A DNA stretch of 64,000 nucleotides from the NCBI RefSeq assembly GCF_007556585.1, contig NZ_VJNA01000005.1, positions 50,138 to 114,137 of the forward strand. The letters are read 5' to 3'. Shown piece after piece: positions 42,767-56,257 of this stretch. The position numbers were made by a program, and so were the translations under genes. Position 1 is the first letter of the stretch. Each line of letters opens with the position of its first letter. This DNA comes from Tepidimonas aquatica. GTDB taxonomy: Bacteria > Pseudomonadota > Gammaproteobacteria > Burkholderiales > Burkholderiaceae_C. Under the pieces are notes generated by a model. The model worked only from the letters and a program-made list of their open reading frames with translations, did no database searches and was not told the DNA's origin.

Positions 42767-43956
42767 CCCACCCCACCCCCAGCGCACGCGCCCAGCAGGT
42801 GGCGCCCTTCCTCGTCATGCAGGTGGCCAAGGAAGCCGCGGCCCTGCAAGCCACGCGCTCGCCCGGGGCGCCACGCATGCTGTACCTGAACATCGGTGAG
42901 CCGGACTTTGTCGCGCCGCCGGTCGTGCAGGCCGCGGCCGAGCAGGCCATCCGCGCCGGGCGCACGCAGTACACCCCGGCGCTGGGGCTGGACGCGCTGC
43001 GCCAGCGGCTGTCGGCCTGGTACGCCCAGCGTTGGGGGGTGGAGGTGTCGCCGCAGCGCATCGTCATCACCGCGGGGGCCTCGGCCGGGCTGCAACTGGC
43101 GGCGATGGCCCTGTGGGACGCCGGTGACGACGTGCTGCTGCCCGACCCCTGCTACCCGTGCAACCGGCAAATCCTGACCAGCCTTGGGGTCAGCGCGACC
43201 ACGGTGCCGACCACCGCCGCCACGCGCTACCAACCCACGCCAGCGCAACTGGAAGTGGCGTGGACGACCCGTACACGCGGCGTGATGCTGGCCTCACCAG
43301 CCAACCCGACCGGCACCTCCATCGAGCCCGAGGCGCTGCGTGGGGTGCTGGAACTCGTGCGCCGCCGCGGCGGCGCGCTCGTCGTCGATGAAATCTACCT
43401 CGGGCTGTCGTTCGACACGCGCTACGGCCGCACCGCGCTGGCGTTGGGCGACGACGTCATCAGCGTCAACAGCTTTTCCAAATATTTTGGCATGACCGGC
43501 TGGCGGCTGGGCTGGCTGGTGCTGCCCGAACCGCTCGTGCCGGTGGTGGAGCGGCTGGCGCAAAACCACTACATCTGCGCCAACGCCGTCGCGCAGCACG
43601 CGGCGCTGGCGTGCTTCGACGCGGATGCACTGGCCGAGTACGAGCGCCGCCGCGCCGCATACGCCGCACGGCGCGACGCGTTCGTGCCCGCGCTGCGCAC
43701 GCTGGGCTTGGCGGTGCCGGTCGAGCCGGACGGTGCGTTTTACGTCTGGGCCGACGCCGGTGCGCAGCTGGCCCGCGCCGGTGCCGCCGACAGCACGGCG
43801 TTTGTGCGCGCCATGATGCACCACGCACGCGTCGTGGCCACCCCGAGCGCCGATTTCGGACAGGCCGACGGCGGGCGGTTCGTGCGCTTTTCGATCGCCA
43901 CCGCGCGCGCCGACCTGGACGAGGCGATCGAGCGGCTGCGGCGCTGGCTCGGCTGA
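42763..43956 (+). CDS. Class I/II pyridoxal-phosphate aminotransferase
   Basis: 397 residues. [12 protein letters not shown] near the N-terminus, [37 protein letters not shown] and the PLP-lysine [15 protein letters not shown]. Fold type I, aspartate aminotransferase superfamily (AspC/AlaT/ArAT relatives); the amino donor cannot be read off. Translationally coupled to mnmE through a 4-nt overlap. Confidence 0.9.
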   Translation: MTHPTPSARAQQVAPFLVMQVAKEAAALQATRSPGAPRMLYLNIGEPDFVAPPVVQAAAEQAIRAGRTQYTPALGLDALRQRLSAWYAQRWGVEVSPQRIVITAGASAGLQLAAMALWDAGDDVLLPDPCYPCNRQILTSLGVSATTVPTTAATRYQPTPAQLEVAWTTRTRGVMLASPANPTGTSIEPEALRGVLELVRRRGGALVVDEIYLGLSFDTRYGRTALALGDDVISVNSFSKYFGMTGWRLGWLVLPEPLVPVVERLAQNHYICANAVAQHAALACFDADALAEYERRRAAYAARRDAFVPALRTLGLAVPVEPDGAFYVWADAGAQLARAGAADSTAFVRAMMHHARVVATPSADFGQADGGRFVRFSIATARADLDEAIERLRRWLG

Positions 43957-44013
43957 CATCCCGGCACGCGCAACGCCGGCGCGCGTCGGCACCCGCACGC
44001 CGTGCGGGGGCGT

Positions 44014-46065
44014 TCAAAAGGTCTCCCAATCCCCTTCGGCGGCGCCGCCGGCCGGTGCGGGTGCGGCCGCCTTGCCGCCGGCTGGCAGCGCACGCGGCGC
44101 GGGCGACGCGGCGTGGCGCTGCTGCAGCGCCGCCGACTTGACCGCCCCCGCCACCGCGGCCTTGAGTTGTTGCAACGTCGCCACCACCGCACGACCCGCG
44201 CGGATGAACGCCGACTCGCCCTGCAGCAGCCGGTTGGCCTCCTCCGTCTTGCCCGCATTGACGAGCTCGGCGATGTGACCGGTTTCCTGGTGGAACTTTT
44301 TGTGCTGCTCCACCAGCGTCGTGAACAGCGGCAGGCTGCCGTAGCGCTGGCCGCCCGCGCCGTAAATCCATTTGCCGACCGCGCAGCAGTCGTCGCGGCG
44401 GATCGTGGCCACGTCGAGCTTGTCGCCCTTGAGGATGGCGTTGCGCAGTTTGATGCGCCACTGCTGGTGCGCTTTGATCGCGGCGTCAAAGTCGAATTGA
44501 CTGGGGTCGTCGAGCGCCTGCGCCGCCTTGCGCAACGCCGTGGCGTCTTCCTTGACCAGCAGCTTGTCCTTGGGCGTAAGCCGAAACACCCGGATCGTGC
44601 CGTGCACGACCTGCACCTGCTCGTCCAGCGACACAGAGGCCGCCGCCATCTCTTCCACCATGGCGGCGTTTTGCTGCGTGATCGAGTCGAGGTTGGCGAT
44701 CGCTTCGGCGATCTGCGCCACCCCCTGCTTTTGCTCGTTGGCCGAGTGGTGCACGTCCTCGAACACCCGCGCCACGCGCTCGACGGCCTCCATCATCGCG
44801 GTCATGCGCTCGTTGGCCTCGGCGGTGCGGGCGTCGCCCGCCAGCACCCGCTCGCGCGACTCGGTGATCAGCTGGCGGATCTGCTTGGCCGCTTCACCCG
44901 TGCGCTGGGCCAGCGCCCGCACTTCGCCGGCCACCACCGCAAAGCCGCGGCCGGCTTCGCCCGCGCGCGCGGCCTCCACCGCGGCGTTGAGCGCGAGGAT
45001 GTTGGTCTGGAACGCCACGCCTTCGATGACCTGGATGATGTCGGTGATGCGCTGCGAGGATTCGGTGATCTCGCGCATCGTGCCCGAGAGGGCCCCGACC
45101 GCCTCGCTGCCGGTGCGCGCCAGCTCCAGCGTCTGGCGCGCCAGCGCCACGCCTTCATCGGCCAGGCGCGCCGTCTCCTGTGTCGTGCCGTTGATTTCCT
45201 CCATCGACGCCGCGGTCTGCTCCAGGCTGGCCGCGGCGTTTTCGGTGCGACGGGACAGGTCTTGGTTGCCCGCGGCGATTTCCTGCGTGCCGCCGCGCAG
45301 GTTGGCCACTTCGTGGCGGATGTCGCGCACCACGGTGCGCACACCCACCTTCAGCTGCTGCAGCGACAGTTGGATGCGGCGCAGTTCTAACCCGGTGTCC
45401 ACCGTGATCGGCTCGACCAGGTCGCCCGAGGCCAACTGCTCGGCCTGGCGCACGATGCGCTGGATCGGGCGCATCAGGTGCAGCTCCGTCAGCACCGTTA
45501 CCGCAGCCACCACCGCCAGGCCCGCCGCCCAGACCACCCACACGGGCGCGCCCAGCGTGGCGGTGACCATCGGCGCCAGCGCCGCAGCCAGCGTGCCCAG
45601 CGCGATGCGCCCGCGCAAGCCGGGCTTGAGCGCGCGGCCCAGCGCGAACAGCCAGCCCGCGCGCACCACCTCGCCCCCCTGCAGCCGGGTGCTCAGGCGG
45701 CCGCGTTCGGCCTCGGCGCGCATGCGGGCGTACAGCGCCTCGGCGGCTTCGACCTCCTGCGCGGTCGGCTTGGTGCGCACCCAGTAGTGGTCGCCGTTTT
45801 TGCGCCGGTTTTTGACCAAGCCGGTCCACGGCCGCCCTTCCTGCAGGATGGTGTGCCACATGTCGCGGAAGGCTTCTTCCGGCATGTCCGGGTGGCGAAT
45901 GATGTTGTGCGGCTGGCCCAGCAACTCGTCGCGCGTGTAGCCGCTGACGGCGACAAAATTGTTGTTGGCGTAGGTGATGCGACCCTTGACGTCGGTGACC
46001 GAAATCAGGGTCTGGTCGGCGGGGAAATCGTAGGCTTTTTGGGTAACAGGCAAATTGACACGCAT
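44014..46065 (-). CDS. PAS-type methyl-accepting chemoreceptor with CZB zinc domain and DWETF tail
   Basis: 683 residues. N-terminal Aer-like PAS ([32 protein letters not shown]), a TM hairpin near 150-200 without a periplasmic domain, HAMP-like linker, MCP signalling domain with the hairpin tip [23 protein letters not shown], then a C-terminal chemoreceptor zinc-binding domain: H533 (AHQQWR), Cys560/561 (CCAVGKW) and [10 protein letters not shown]. The last residues DWETF match the CheR/CheB docking pentapeptide. Suggests redox/energy taxis with a second Zn or oxidant (HOCl-like) input. ATG at 46065 used; 46125 is an alternative. Confidence 0.93.
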   Translation of the reverse strand: MRVNLPVTQKAYDFPADQTLISVTDVKGRITYANNNFVAVSGYTRDELLGQPHNIIRHPDMPEEAFRDMWHTILQEGRPWTGLVKNRRKNGDHYWVRTKPTAQEVEAAEALYARMRAEAERGRLSTRLQGGEVVRAGWLFALGRALKPGLRGRIALGTLAAALAPMVTATLGAPVWVVWAAGLAVVAAVTVLTELHLMRPIQRIVRQAEQLASGDLVEPITVDTGLELRRIQLSLQQLKVGVRTVVRDIRHEVANLRGGTQEIAAGNQDLSRRTENAAASLEQTAASMEEINGTTQETARLADEGVALARQTLELARTGSEAVGALSGTMREITESSQRITDIIQVIEGVAFQTNILALNAAVEAARAGEAGRGFAVVAGEVRALAQRTGEAAKQIRQLITESRERVLAGDARTAEANERMTAMMEAVERVARVFEDVHHSANEQKQGVAQIAEAIANLDSITQQNAAMVEEMAAASVSLDEQVQVVHGTIRVFRLTPKDKLLVKEDATALRKAAQALDDPSQFDFDAAIKAHQQWRIKLRNAILKGDKLDVATIRRDDCCAVGKWIYGAGGQRYGSLPLFTTLVEQHKKFHQETGHIAELVNAGKTEEANRLLQGESAFIRAGRAVVATLQQLKAAVAGAVKSAALQQRHAASPAPRALPAGGKAAAPAPAGGAAEGDWETF

Positions 46066-46161
46066 GGGCAGGCCCCTTCGGCGACGAGTCACCCGCTCGC
46101 GGACGACCCGCCGTGCTCGTCTCATGAGAGCGTGGCGGTGGAAGGCTTGTGCACCTTGGCA

Positions 46162-46678
46162 TCAGCCGTCGTCCCCTGGGGCACCGTCGCCGCCATCGAC
46201 GACCTGTGGCACCACGCGGCGCACAACCTCGGGCGCAAAGCCGCGCGCGAGCAAAAAGCGCTGCTGTCGCGCTCGCTCGGCGACGTCGCGCGGCGGTTGG
46301 CCAAAGCGGTGTGCCCACACGGCGTGTGCGCGCTGCGCCTCAGTGGCTTCGGCCCAGGCGCGGGCCTGGGCCAGCGCTTCACCATCCACCCCACGCGCGC
46401 GCAGCTCGGCGCTCAGGCGCGCCGCGCCAAGGCGCTGGCCACGGCGGTGCAGGTGGGACTGCACCGCGCGCTGTTCGTCCAGCCAGCCCTTGGCCGCGCA
46501 TTCGTCCAGCACCGCCTGCAGCGCGGCCTCGTCATCAGCGTAGGGGGCCAGGCGCTGCGCCAGCTCGGCGCGGGTGTGGTCGCGGCGCGCCAGCAGGCGC
46601 AGCGCACGCGCGCGCAGGCTGGGGCCATCGCGGCCGGTGCGCCCGGGTTCGGCAGGCGCGTGCGGGTCGTGCGCGGCC

Positions 46679-46701
<23 letters not shown>
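46162..46701 (-). CDS. recX: RecA regulator RecX
   Basis: 179-residue alpha-helical protein that modulates RecA filaments. Motifs [24 protein letters not shown] and [15 protein letters not shown]. The ATG at 46701 lies inside the recA 3' end (23-nt overlap), so recA-recX are coupled. Somewhat divergent in length and N-terminus. Confidence 0.92.
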
Positions 46702-47755
<1,054 letters not shown>

Positions 47756-47894
47756 CGTTGGGGCCTCCTTGCGGTGGGATGATGGGTACAGCGGCGGGTG
47801 AGGGTGCCTCAGCGCGGCTGCGTGGGACACAGTGTAGCGCGGACTACATCTTCAAAAACCTATTTTTTGGTCAGTTTGCTTTACTATATGGCGT

Positions 47895-48437
47895 ATGACC
47901 ACCCTGTCCTACGGCGTTGACGAGCGCTGGCGCCTGACGCACCTGGGGCGGCTGCTCGGCCACGCACGGCGCCGCTTCGATGAGCGGGTGCTGTGGCTGA
48001 TGGCGCACAGCCCACACGCGCCGCTGGCGCTGTCCAACCTGGCGGCGCGCCAACGCATCAGCGCGGCCATCGTGCACATCACCCGCCACCTGCCGCTGGC
48101 GGGCGCGCGCCTGAGTGAGCTGGCCGCCAGCGCCGGCATGACCAAGCAGGCCATGGGTGACTTGGTGGACCAGTGCGTGGCGTGGGGGCTGGTGCGCCGC
48201 GAGCCAGACCCGCGCGACGCGCGGGCGCGGCGCATCGTCTTCACGCCGACGGGCCTGGACTGGCTGCAGGCGTTTCGCCGCGCCGTGGAGCAGGCCGAAG
48301 CCGAGTTCCGCGCCGCGGTGGGCGACGCAGTGGCGGCGGTGGTGCTGCTGGGACTGGAGGCCTACGCCGACGGCGACCCTGCACCGCCGCGCCGACAACG
48401 CCCCTACAATGTTCGTGACCGCGACCAGGCGCCCTAA
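47895..48437 (+). CDS. MarR-family transcriptional regulator
   Basis: 180-residue winged-helix regulator: LPLAGARLSELAASAGMTKQAMGDLVDQCVAWGLVRREPDPRDARARRIVFT, the MarR HTH and wing. Ligand unknown. It begins with an AT-rich promoter stretch (47861-47889) divergent from recA, and ends in a stop codon that is part of a hairpin leading into the next gene. The last residues before the stop are not conserved. Confidence 0.88.
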   Translation: MTTLSYGVDERWRLTHLGRLLGHARRRFDERVLWLMAHSPHAPLALSNLAARQRISAAIVHITRHLPLAGARLSELAASAGMTKQAMGDLVDQCVAWGLVRREPDPRDARARRIVFTPTGLDWLQAFRRAVEQAEAEFRAAVGDAVAAVVLLGLEAYADGDPAPPRRQRPYNVRDRDQAP

Positions 48438-48473
48438 AGCAGCGCCGGTGGCCGCGTGCCTGCTGCTTTAGGG
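48432..48473 (+). promoter_or_regulatory. 12-bp hairpin pairing the marR stop with the next gene's ribosome site
   Basis: CCCTAAAGCAGC (48432-48443) and GCTGCTTTAGGG (48462-48473) are perfect inverse copies around an 18-nt loop. The 5' arm contains the marR TAA (48435-48437). The 3' arm contains the AGGG that serves as Shine-Dalgarno, 8 nt before the response-regulator ATG at 48482. In mRNA the site would be sequestered unless a ribosome reaches the marR stop. Confidence 0.7.
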
Positions 48474-48481
48474 TCGATACG

Positions 48482-49156
48482 ATGCGCATCCTCATCGCCG
48501 AAGACGACCAGGTGCTGGCCGACGGGCTGCAGCGCACGCTGCGCGCCGCCGGCGCGGCCGTGGACCATGTGGCCAGCGGCGACGCCGCCGACGCCGCACT
48601 GCTGGTCAGCGACAACTTCGACCTGCTGATCCTGGACCTGGGGCTGCCGGGCATGGGCGGGCTGGAGGTGCTGCGCCGCCTGCGCGCGCGCGGCTCGCGG
48701 CTGCCGGTGTTGATCCTGACCGCTGCCGACAGCGTCGAGGACCGGGTGCGCGGGCTGGACCTGGGCGCCGACGATTACATGGCCAAGCCGTTTGCGCTGG
48801 CCGAGCTGGAAGCGCGCGTGCGCGCGCTGGTGCGCCGCGGCAACGGGGCGGCCTCCAGCCTGATCCAGCACGGGCCACTGACCTACGACCAAGCGGGCCG
48901 CGTCGTCACGATCGATGGCAAGATGGTCGAGCTGTCCGCGCGCGAACTCAGCCTGCTGGAGGTGCTGCTGCAACGCGCCGGGCGCCTGGTCAGCAAGGAA
49001 CAGCTCGTCGAGCGGCTGTGCGAGTGGGGCGACGAAGTCAGCAACAACGCCATCGAGGTGTACATCCACCGTCTGCGCAAAAAGATCGAGCGCGGCCCGA
49101 TCCGCATCGCCACCGTGCGCGGACTGGGGTACTGCCTTGAAAAAATCCCGTCCTGA
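48482..49156 (+). CDS. OmpR-family response regulator, TctD-like
   Basis: 224 residues. Receiver with EDD (7-9), D52 in LILDLGLPGMGGLE, K in MAKPF; C-terminal winged helix NNAIEVYIHRLRKKI and IRIATVRGLGYCLE. Similar to TctD, which controls tricarboxylate uptake, but the target cannot be read here because no tct transporter is adjacent. Translation start probably gated by the upstream hairpin. Overlaps the kinase start by 20 nt. Confidence 0.93.
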   Translation: MRILIAEDDQVLADGLQRTLRAAGAAVDHVASGDAADAALLVSDNFDLLILDLGLPGMGGLEVLRRLRARGSRLPVLILTAADSVEDRVRGLDLGADDYMAKPFALAELEARVRALVRRGNGAASSLIQHGPLTYDQAGRVVTIDGKMVELSARELSLLEVLLQRAGRLVSKEQLVERLCEWGDEVSNNAIEVYIHRLRKKIERGPIRIATVRGLGYCLEKIPS

Positions 49157-50627
49157 GGGCCGCGGCGGCGGGCGCACGCTGTGGCAGCGCGAGCAGCCCA
49201 GCTTGTTTGGCGAAATCCTGGACTGGATGCTGACGCCACTGCTGCTGCTGTGGCCGCTGTCGCTGGGGCTGACCTGGTTTGTGGCGCAAAGCATCGCCAA
49301 CCGGCCGTACGACCGCGCGCTGGAGTTCAGCCTGCAGGCGCTGACCCAGTTCGTCACCGTCGACAGCGGGCGTGTCACCTTCACGCTCACCCCGCAGGCG
49401 CGCGACCTGCTGCGCGCCGACGGCACCGACCTCGTCTTTTACCAGGTGGTCGACGGCGACGGCCGCCTGGTCAGCGGCGACCCGGATCTGCCGCCGCCCC
49501 CGGCCGACGTGGCGCCGCGCCCGGGGGTGGTGGTGCTGCGCGACGACATCGTGCGCGACGAGGACGTGCGCGTGGCCTACACGTGGTTGATGCGCGCCGA
49601 CCAACGCAAACCGATGGCGCTGATGCAGGTGGCCGAAACGCGCGGCAAACGCTCCAAACTCGCCACCGAAATCATCAAGGGGGTGATGGTGCCGCAGTTC
49701 ATCATCCTGCCGCTGGCGGTGCTGCTGGTGTGGCTGGCGCTGGTGCACGGCATCCGGCCGTTGAGCGCGCTGGAGCGCCGCATCCGCTCGCGCCGCCCCG
49801 ACGACCTCAGCCCGATCGACGAGGCCGAGGTGCCGCAGGAGGTGGCGCCGCTGGTGTCGTCGATCAACGACCTGCTGCATCGGCTGGGCACCACGCTGTC
49901 GAACCAAAAGCGCTTTTTGGCCGACGCCGCGCACCAGCTCAAAACCCCGCTGGCAGGGCTGCGGCTGCAGGCCGAAATGGCGCAAATGCAACTGCCCGCC
50001 GGCGCGGGCGAAGACATCGAGCGCACCCTGCGCCAGATCGCCAACTCCAGCGTGCGCGCCACGCACACCGTCAACCAACTGCTGGCGCTGGCACGTGCCG
50101 AAGCCGCCGGCCAGGCGCTGCCGCGCGAACCGGTGGACCTGCTGACGGTAGCCCGCCAGGTGGTCGAAGACCTGGTGCCGCTGGCGTTGGACAAGGGGCT
50201 GGACCTGGGCTTTGAGTCCCTGCCCGCGCCCGAGATGCTGCGCGGCGCGCCGCCGCTGCGGCTGTGGGGCAACGCGGTGCTGCTGGCCGAACTCGTGCGC
50301 AACCTGACCGACAACGCCTTGCGTTACACGCCGCGCGGCGGCGTGGTGACGGTGCGTGTGCTCAGCGACCCGTGGGGCGGCGTGCAGTTGCTGCAAATCG
50401 AGGACGACGGCCCCGGCATCGACCCGGCCGAGCGCGAGCGCGTGCTGGCGCCGTTTTACCGCGCGTTGGGCACCAACGTCGAAGGCTCCGGGCTGGGACT
50501 GGCCATCGTGCACGAGATCGTGCGCCAACACCACGCCACCCTGAGCATGGAAGAGGCCCACCCCGGCGCCGGCGCGCGCCGCGGCCTGCGCGTGACGGTG
50601 CGCTTTCAGGCCGCCGCGGGCTGGTAG
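49137..50627 (+). CDS. Sensor histidine kinase, TctE-like
   Basis: 496 residues from a TTG at 49137, inside the regulator 3' end. TM1 LDWMLTPLLLLWPLSLGLTWF, periplasmic domain, TM2 FIILPLAVLLVWLALVHGIRPLSALE with HAMP, H box RFLADAAHQLKTPLAG (H266), N box VRNLTDNALRYTP, G boxes DDGPGIDP, GSGLGLAIV. Matches TctE/QseC. Family N-terminus TLWQREQPSLFGEILDW supports the reading frame. The start codon is unusual; no other candidate precedes the conserved part. Confidence 0.93.
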   Translation: MKKSRPEGRGGGRTLWQREQPSLFGEILDWMLTPLLLLWPLSLGLTWFVAQSIANRPYDRALEFSLQALTQFVTVDSGRVTFTLTPQARDLLRADGTDLVFYQVVDGDGRLVSGDPDLPPPPADVAPRPGVVVLRDDIVRDEDVRVAYTWLMRADQRKPMALMQVAETRGKRSKLATEIIKGVMVPQFIILPLAVLLVWLALVHGIRPLSALERRIRSRRPDDLSPIDEAEVPQEVAPLVSSINDLLHRLGTTLSNQKRFLADAAHQLKTPLAGLRLQAEMAQMQLPAGAGEDIERTLRQIANSSVRATHTVNQLLALARAEAAGQALPREPVDLLTVARQVVEDLVPLALDKGLDLGFESLPAPEMLRGAPPLRLWGNAVLLAELVRNLTDNALRYTPRGGVVTVRVLSDPWGGVQLLQIEDDGPGIDPAERERVLAPFYRALGTNVEGSGLGLAIVHEIVRQHHATLSMEEAHPGAGARRGLRVTVRFQAAAGW

Positions 50628-51262
50628 ACGTTGAGCTGCAGCCGCTCGCGCTCCACCACGCGCGCCACCGGCGGTAGCGCCGCGAACGACTGCGCCAGCG
50701 CCCAGGTGTGCGGCAGCGTGGTCGGGTCGATGCCGGCAAAGCCACCCCAGCGCAGCAGCGTCAGCGCGTAGGCGTCCAACAGGCCAGGCGACGCACCGCC
50801 CAACCACGGCCCCGAGCGGGTGGTCACCATGGCCTCCAGCTCCTCGAGCAACGCCCGGTAGCGTGTCAGCGCATGCGCCTTCACGCTGGCCTGCGCCGCC
50901 GCGTCGTCGGTGAACTTGGCCGGCATGAACACGTGCGTGAACGTCGGGTGCACGGTGTTGTTCATCCACGCCAGCAGCTCCAGCGCGCGCGTGCGCGCCA
51001 GCCCCTGCGGCGGCAGCAGTTGCGCCTGCGGAAAACGGGCGTCCAGGTGCAACCCGATGGCCACGATCTGCGTGATCGCCTGACCATCGTCCACCAACAC
51101 GGGCACTTGCCCGCGCGGGTTGATGGCACGAAACGCGGGGCTGTGGTGCTCGCCCTTATGCAGCTTGACCAGCACCGGCTCGAAGCTGGCGCCGGCCAGC
51201 TCCAGCGCGGCATGGGGCACGAACGAGCACGCCCCGGGGGCGTAGTACAGTTGCAATGGCAT
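50606..51262 (-). CDS. Glutathione S-transferase (GstA/beta-like)
   Basis: 218 residues. LYYAPGACSFVPHAALEL has the Cys/Ser of beta-class GSTs, NPRGQVPVLVDD the cis-Pro, and FPQAQLLPPQGL leads to the helical domain. Convergent with the kinase gene, overlapping its last 22 nt. Substrate unknown. Confidence 0.91.
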   Translation of the reverse strand: MPLQLYYAPGACSFVPHAALELAGASFEPVLVKLHKGEHHSPAFRAINPRGQVPVLVDDGQAITQIVAIGLHLDARFPQAQLLPPQGLARTRALELLAWMNNTVHPTFTHVFMPAKFTDDAAAQASVKAHALTRYRALLEELEAMVTTRSGPWLGGASPGLLDAYALTLLRWGGFAGIDPTTLPHTWALAQSFAALPPVARVVERERLQLNVYQPAAA

Positions 51263-51297
51263 GGTGTCTCCTTGGCAGGCGGGTACGGCAGCGCCCT

Positions 51298-51796
51298 ATG
51301 ATAGCCACGCCCGCCCTCAGCCCCAAGCGCCCGATGTCACCCACGCCCGCCCCGCCCACCGCTGCGCCACTACCCGCCTGGCTGACCGCCGCACATGTGC
51401 AGGCGCTGCCGTTGCTGCTGGACGACGCTGCGCTGGACGACGACATCACCGCGCAGGCGTTGGCGCGCCTGCCGCGCCCCACACGCTGGCGTGCGTTGCG
51501 GCGCACGGCTTCGGTGGCGTGGTGCAGTCGCGCCGGCTGCAGGTGCCGCTGGCGCGCGCGCAGCTGCCGCCACCCCTGGACGCCCAGGTGCCCACGGGCG
51601 GGCTGGTGTTGGGGACCTGACCGTGCGCGGGCGCGCCGCCGGGGTGTTGTGGGTCGACGGTGGTCTGGGCGCCCCGGCGCTGAGCGACGCGCAGTACCAG
51701 GGCGTCAAGCGCCTGACCGTGCACCTGGCCCGCGAACTGACGCGGCTGCTGGTGCTGCAACAGCGCCGGGGCACCGCACCCGCCGGTGGCGGGTGA
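51298..51796 (+). pseudogene. Frameshifted hypothetical gene
   Basis: Three consecutive frames read as one plausible protein: LPAWLTAAHVQALPLLLDDA up to TRWRALR, then AHGFGGVVQSRRLQVPLARA and PPLDAQVPTGGLVLG, then DLTVRGRAAGVLWVDGGLGA, ALSDAQYQGVKRLTVHLARE. Two single-base losses, near 51498-51501 and in GGGG at 51611-51614, would restore it. I do not recognise the family. The 166-residue product would be cytosolic. Confidence 0.55.
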
Positions 51797-51811
51797 AGGC
51801 GGGTGTTCGGG

Positions 51812-54478
<2,667 letters not shown>

Positions 54479-54623
54479 TGTTCCTACAATGCATGACAGC
54501 CGTGGGGCCGGCCCGCGGGGCGATGCCAGCCCCGCTGAACTGGAGGGTGGACCTGCCCTCGCGCGTGCGCACGCGCGCCCACACATGTCAACACCATAGC
54601 AAACTTTGCCCGCCGCCACGCCG

Positions 54624-55445
54624 ATGAACGACCGCACCGCCACCGACCCAGCCCTGCTGCGCCGTCTGCACGCCGGGGCTGAGGCCCTTTGGCAAGCGCT
54701 GGTGCCGTTCGAGCCAGGCCTCACCGTCGAGGTCGTGCCGCACATCGACTCCACCAACGCCGAGCTGTTGCGCCGCGCGCGCGCCGGGCAAGCCGCCCCC
54801 ACGGTGTTGGCCGCGCTGACGCAGACCGCGGGGCGGGGTCGGCGCGGGCGGCCCTGGGTCACCGTGCCGGGCGCGTCGCTGGCGTTTTCGGTGGGGCTGC
54901 CGATGGCCCCGGCGCAATGGGCCGGGCTGTCGCTGGCGGTCGGCGTGGCCGTGGTCAGCGCGCTGCCACCCGGGGTGCGGCTCAAGTGGCCCAACGACCT
55001 GTGGTGGCACGGGCGCAAACTCGGCGGCATCCTGATCGAAACCGCTGCGCTGCCTGACATGCAGCCGCGCTACGCGGTCATCGGCCTGGGTCTCAACCTG
55101 CACACGCCACAGCTGCCCCCCGAAGCCGCGCTGGATGCGCTGCCACCAGTGGGGTTGCGCGAGCTTCCGGCCGATGGCCAACCGCCGCTGGACGACGCCG
55201 GCGTGTGGCTGGCGCGCCTGGCGCCGGCCATGGTGCACGCGGCGCGTTCGTTCGAGCGCGAAGGCTTCGGCCCCTGGCAGGCGCGCTTTGGCGCGCTGGA
55301 CGCGCTGGCCGGGCGTGCCGTGGTGACCAGCGACGGCTTGCATGGTGTGGCCGACGGTGTCGACGGCGACGGCGCGTTGCGCATCCGCACGCCACAAGGC
55401 GTGGTACGGGTGCAGCACGGTGAGGTGAGCGTGCGGCCATGCTGA
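54624..55445 (+). CDS. birA: Biotin-[acetyl-CoA-carboxylase] ligase BirA (no repressor domain)
   Basis: 273 residues. Catalytic domain with IDSTNAELLRRA, QTAGRGRRGRPWVT, LKWPNDLWWHGRKLGGILIE, and the C-terminal SH3-like HGVADGVDGDGALRIRT. It lacks the N-terminal HTH of E. coli BirA, so it ligates biotin without repressing bio genes. ATG at 54624. Overlaps the next gene by 7 nt. Confidence 0.95.
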   Translation: MNDRTATDPALLRRLHAGAEALWQALVPFEPGLTVEVVPHIDSTNAELLRRARAGQAAPTVLAALTQTAGRGRRGRPWVTVPGASLAFSVGLPMAPAQWAGLSLAVGVAVVSALPPGVRLKWPNDLWWHGRKLGGILIETAALPDMQPRYAVIGLGLNLHTPQLPPEAALDALPPVGLRELPADGQPPLDDAGVWLARLAPAMVHAARSFEREGFGPWQARFGALDALAGRAVVTSDGLHGVADGVDGDGALRIRTPQGVVRVQHGEVSVRPC

Positions 55446-56185
55446 GGGTGCTGGTGCTGCTGTTGCTGCTGGCCAACGCCGCGTTGGCGGCGTGGCAGTG
55501 GGGCTGGCTGGGGGCCCCGCCCCCGGCACCCGCGCAGGCCGCCAGCGAGCCGCAGCGGCTCGCACAACAGATCGAGCCCGAGCGGCTGCGGCTGCTGAAC
55601 CCACCGGGCCAAGCCGGCCACGCCACGGAGCCTACCCCGCCACCGCAGCAGGAGGCGCCACCACCCGTGCCGACCACGCAGCCCACCGACACGCCCACGC
55701 CGCCCGGGGCCGTGGCTCGCGAGGCGCGGCGTTGCTGGCAACTGCCACCGCTGCCGCTGGAGCAGGCCCAGGCGTTACGCCGCAGCGCCGAAACGCAGGC
55801 CGACCTGCGCGGCCGCCACACCGAAACGCCGGGCACGCTGCCGGTGCGTTGGTTGGTGTACATTGGCCCGCTGGCCGAGGCCGACCTGGCCGCGCGCCGT
55901 GCCGCGCTGCGACTGCAAGGGCTGGATCACCGCACGGTCGAAGTCCCTGGCACCGGCAGCGGGCTGGCGCTGGGCACCTTCTCGACCGAAGACGCCGCGC
56001 GGCGCGCCCTGGCCGAAGTGCAACAGCGTGGCGTGCGCGACGCGCGCGTGGTGCGCGAGCGCCCGCCGGTCAACGTGCTGACGCTGCGCTGGCCCGACCT
56101 GACCGACGCCGAACTGGCGCGCTTGCGTACGGCGCTGGGCACGCAAGCGCGTAGCCTGGCGGCGTGCCCCGCCACGGGCGGTTGA
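55439..56185 (+). CDS. SPOR-domain membrane protein
   Basis: 248 residues. One N-terminal TM/signal anchor (VLVLLLLLANAALAAWQWGWL), a long Pro/Glu/Ala-rich linker, and a C-terminal SPOR-like domain (VRWLVYIGPLAEADLAARRA, ALGTFSTEDAARRALAEV). SPOR domains bind denuded septal peptidoglycan. Overlaps birA; an arrangement often seen in Burkholderiales. Confidence 0.8.
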   Translation: MLRVLVLLLLLANAALAAWQWGWLGAPPPAPAQAASEPQRLAQQIEPERLRLLNPPGQAGHATEPTPPPQQEAPPPVPTTQPTDTPTPPGAVAREARRCWQLPPLPLEQAQALRRSAETQADLRGRHTETPGTLPVRWLVYIGPLAEADLAARRAALRLQGLDHRTVEVPGTGSGLALGTFSTEDAARRALAEVQQRGVRDARVVRERPPVNVLTLRWPDLTDAELARLRTALGTQARSLAACPATGG

Positions 56186-56257
56186 GCCTCGGGCCCGGCG
56201 ATCCCCACATCCTGATTCCGCTGAGCAACCCACGACAACCTCACCAGGAGCCACCCC

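Noticed and set aside
47756..47894. LexA box before recA
   Set aside because: No CTGT-N8-ACAG-like palindrome could be found.
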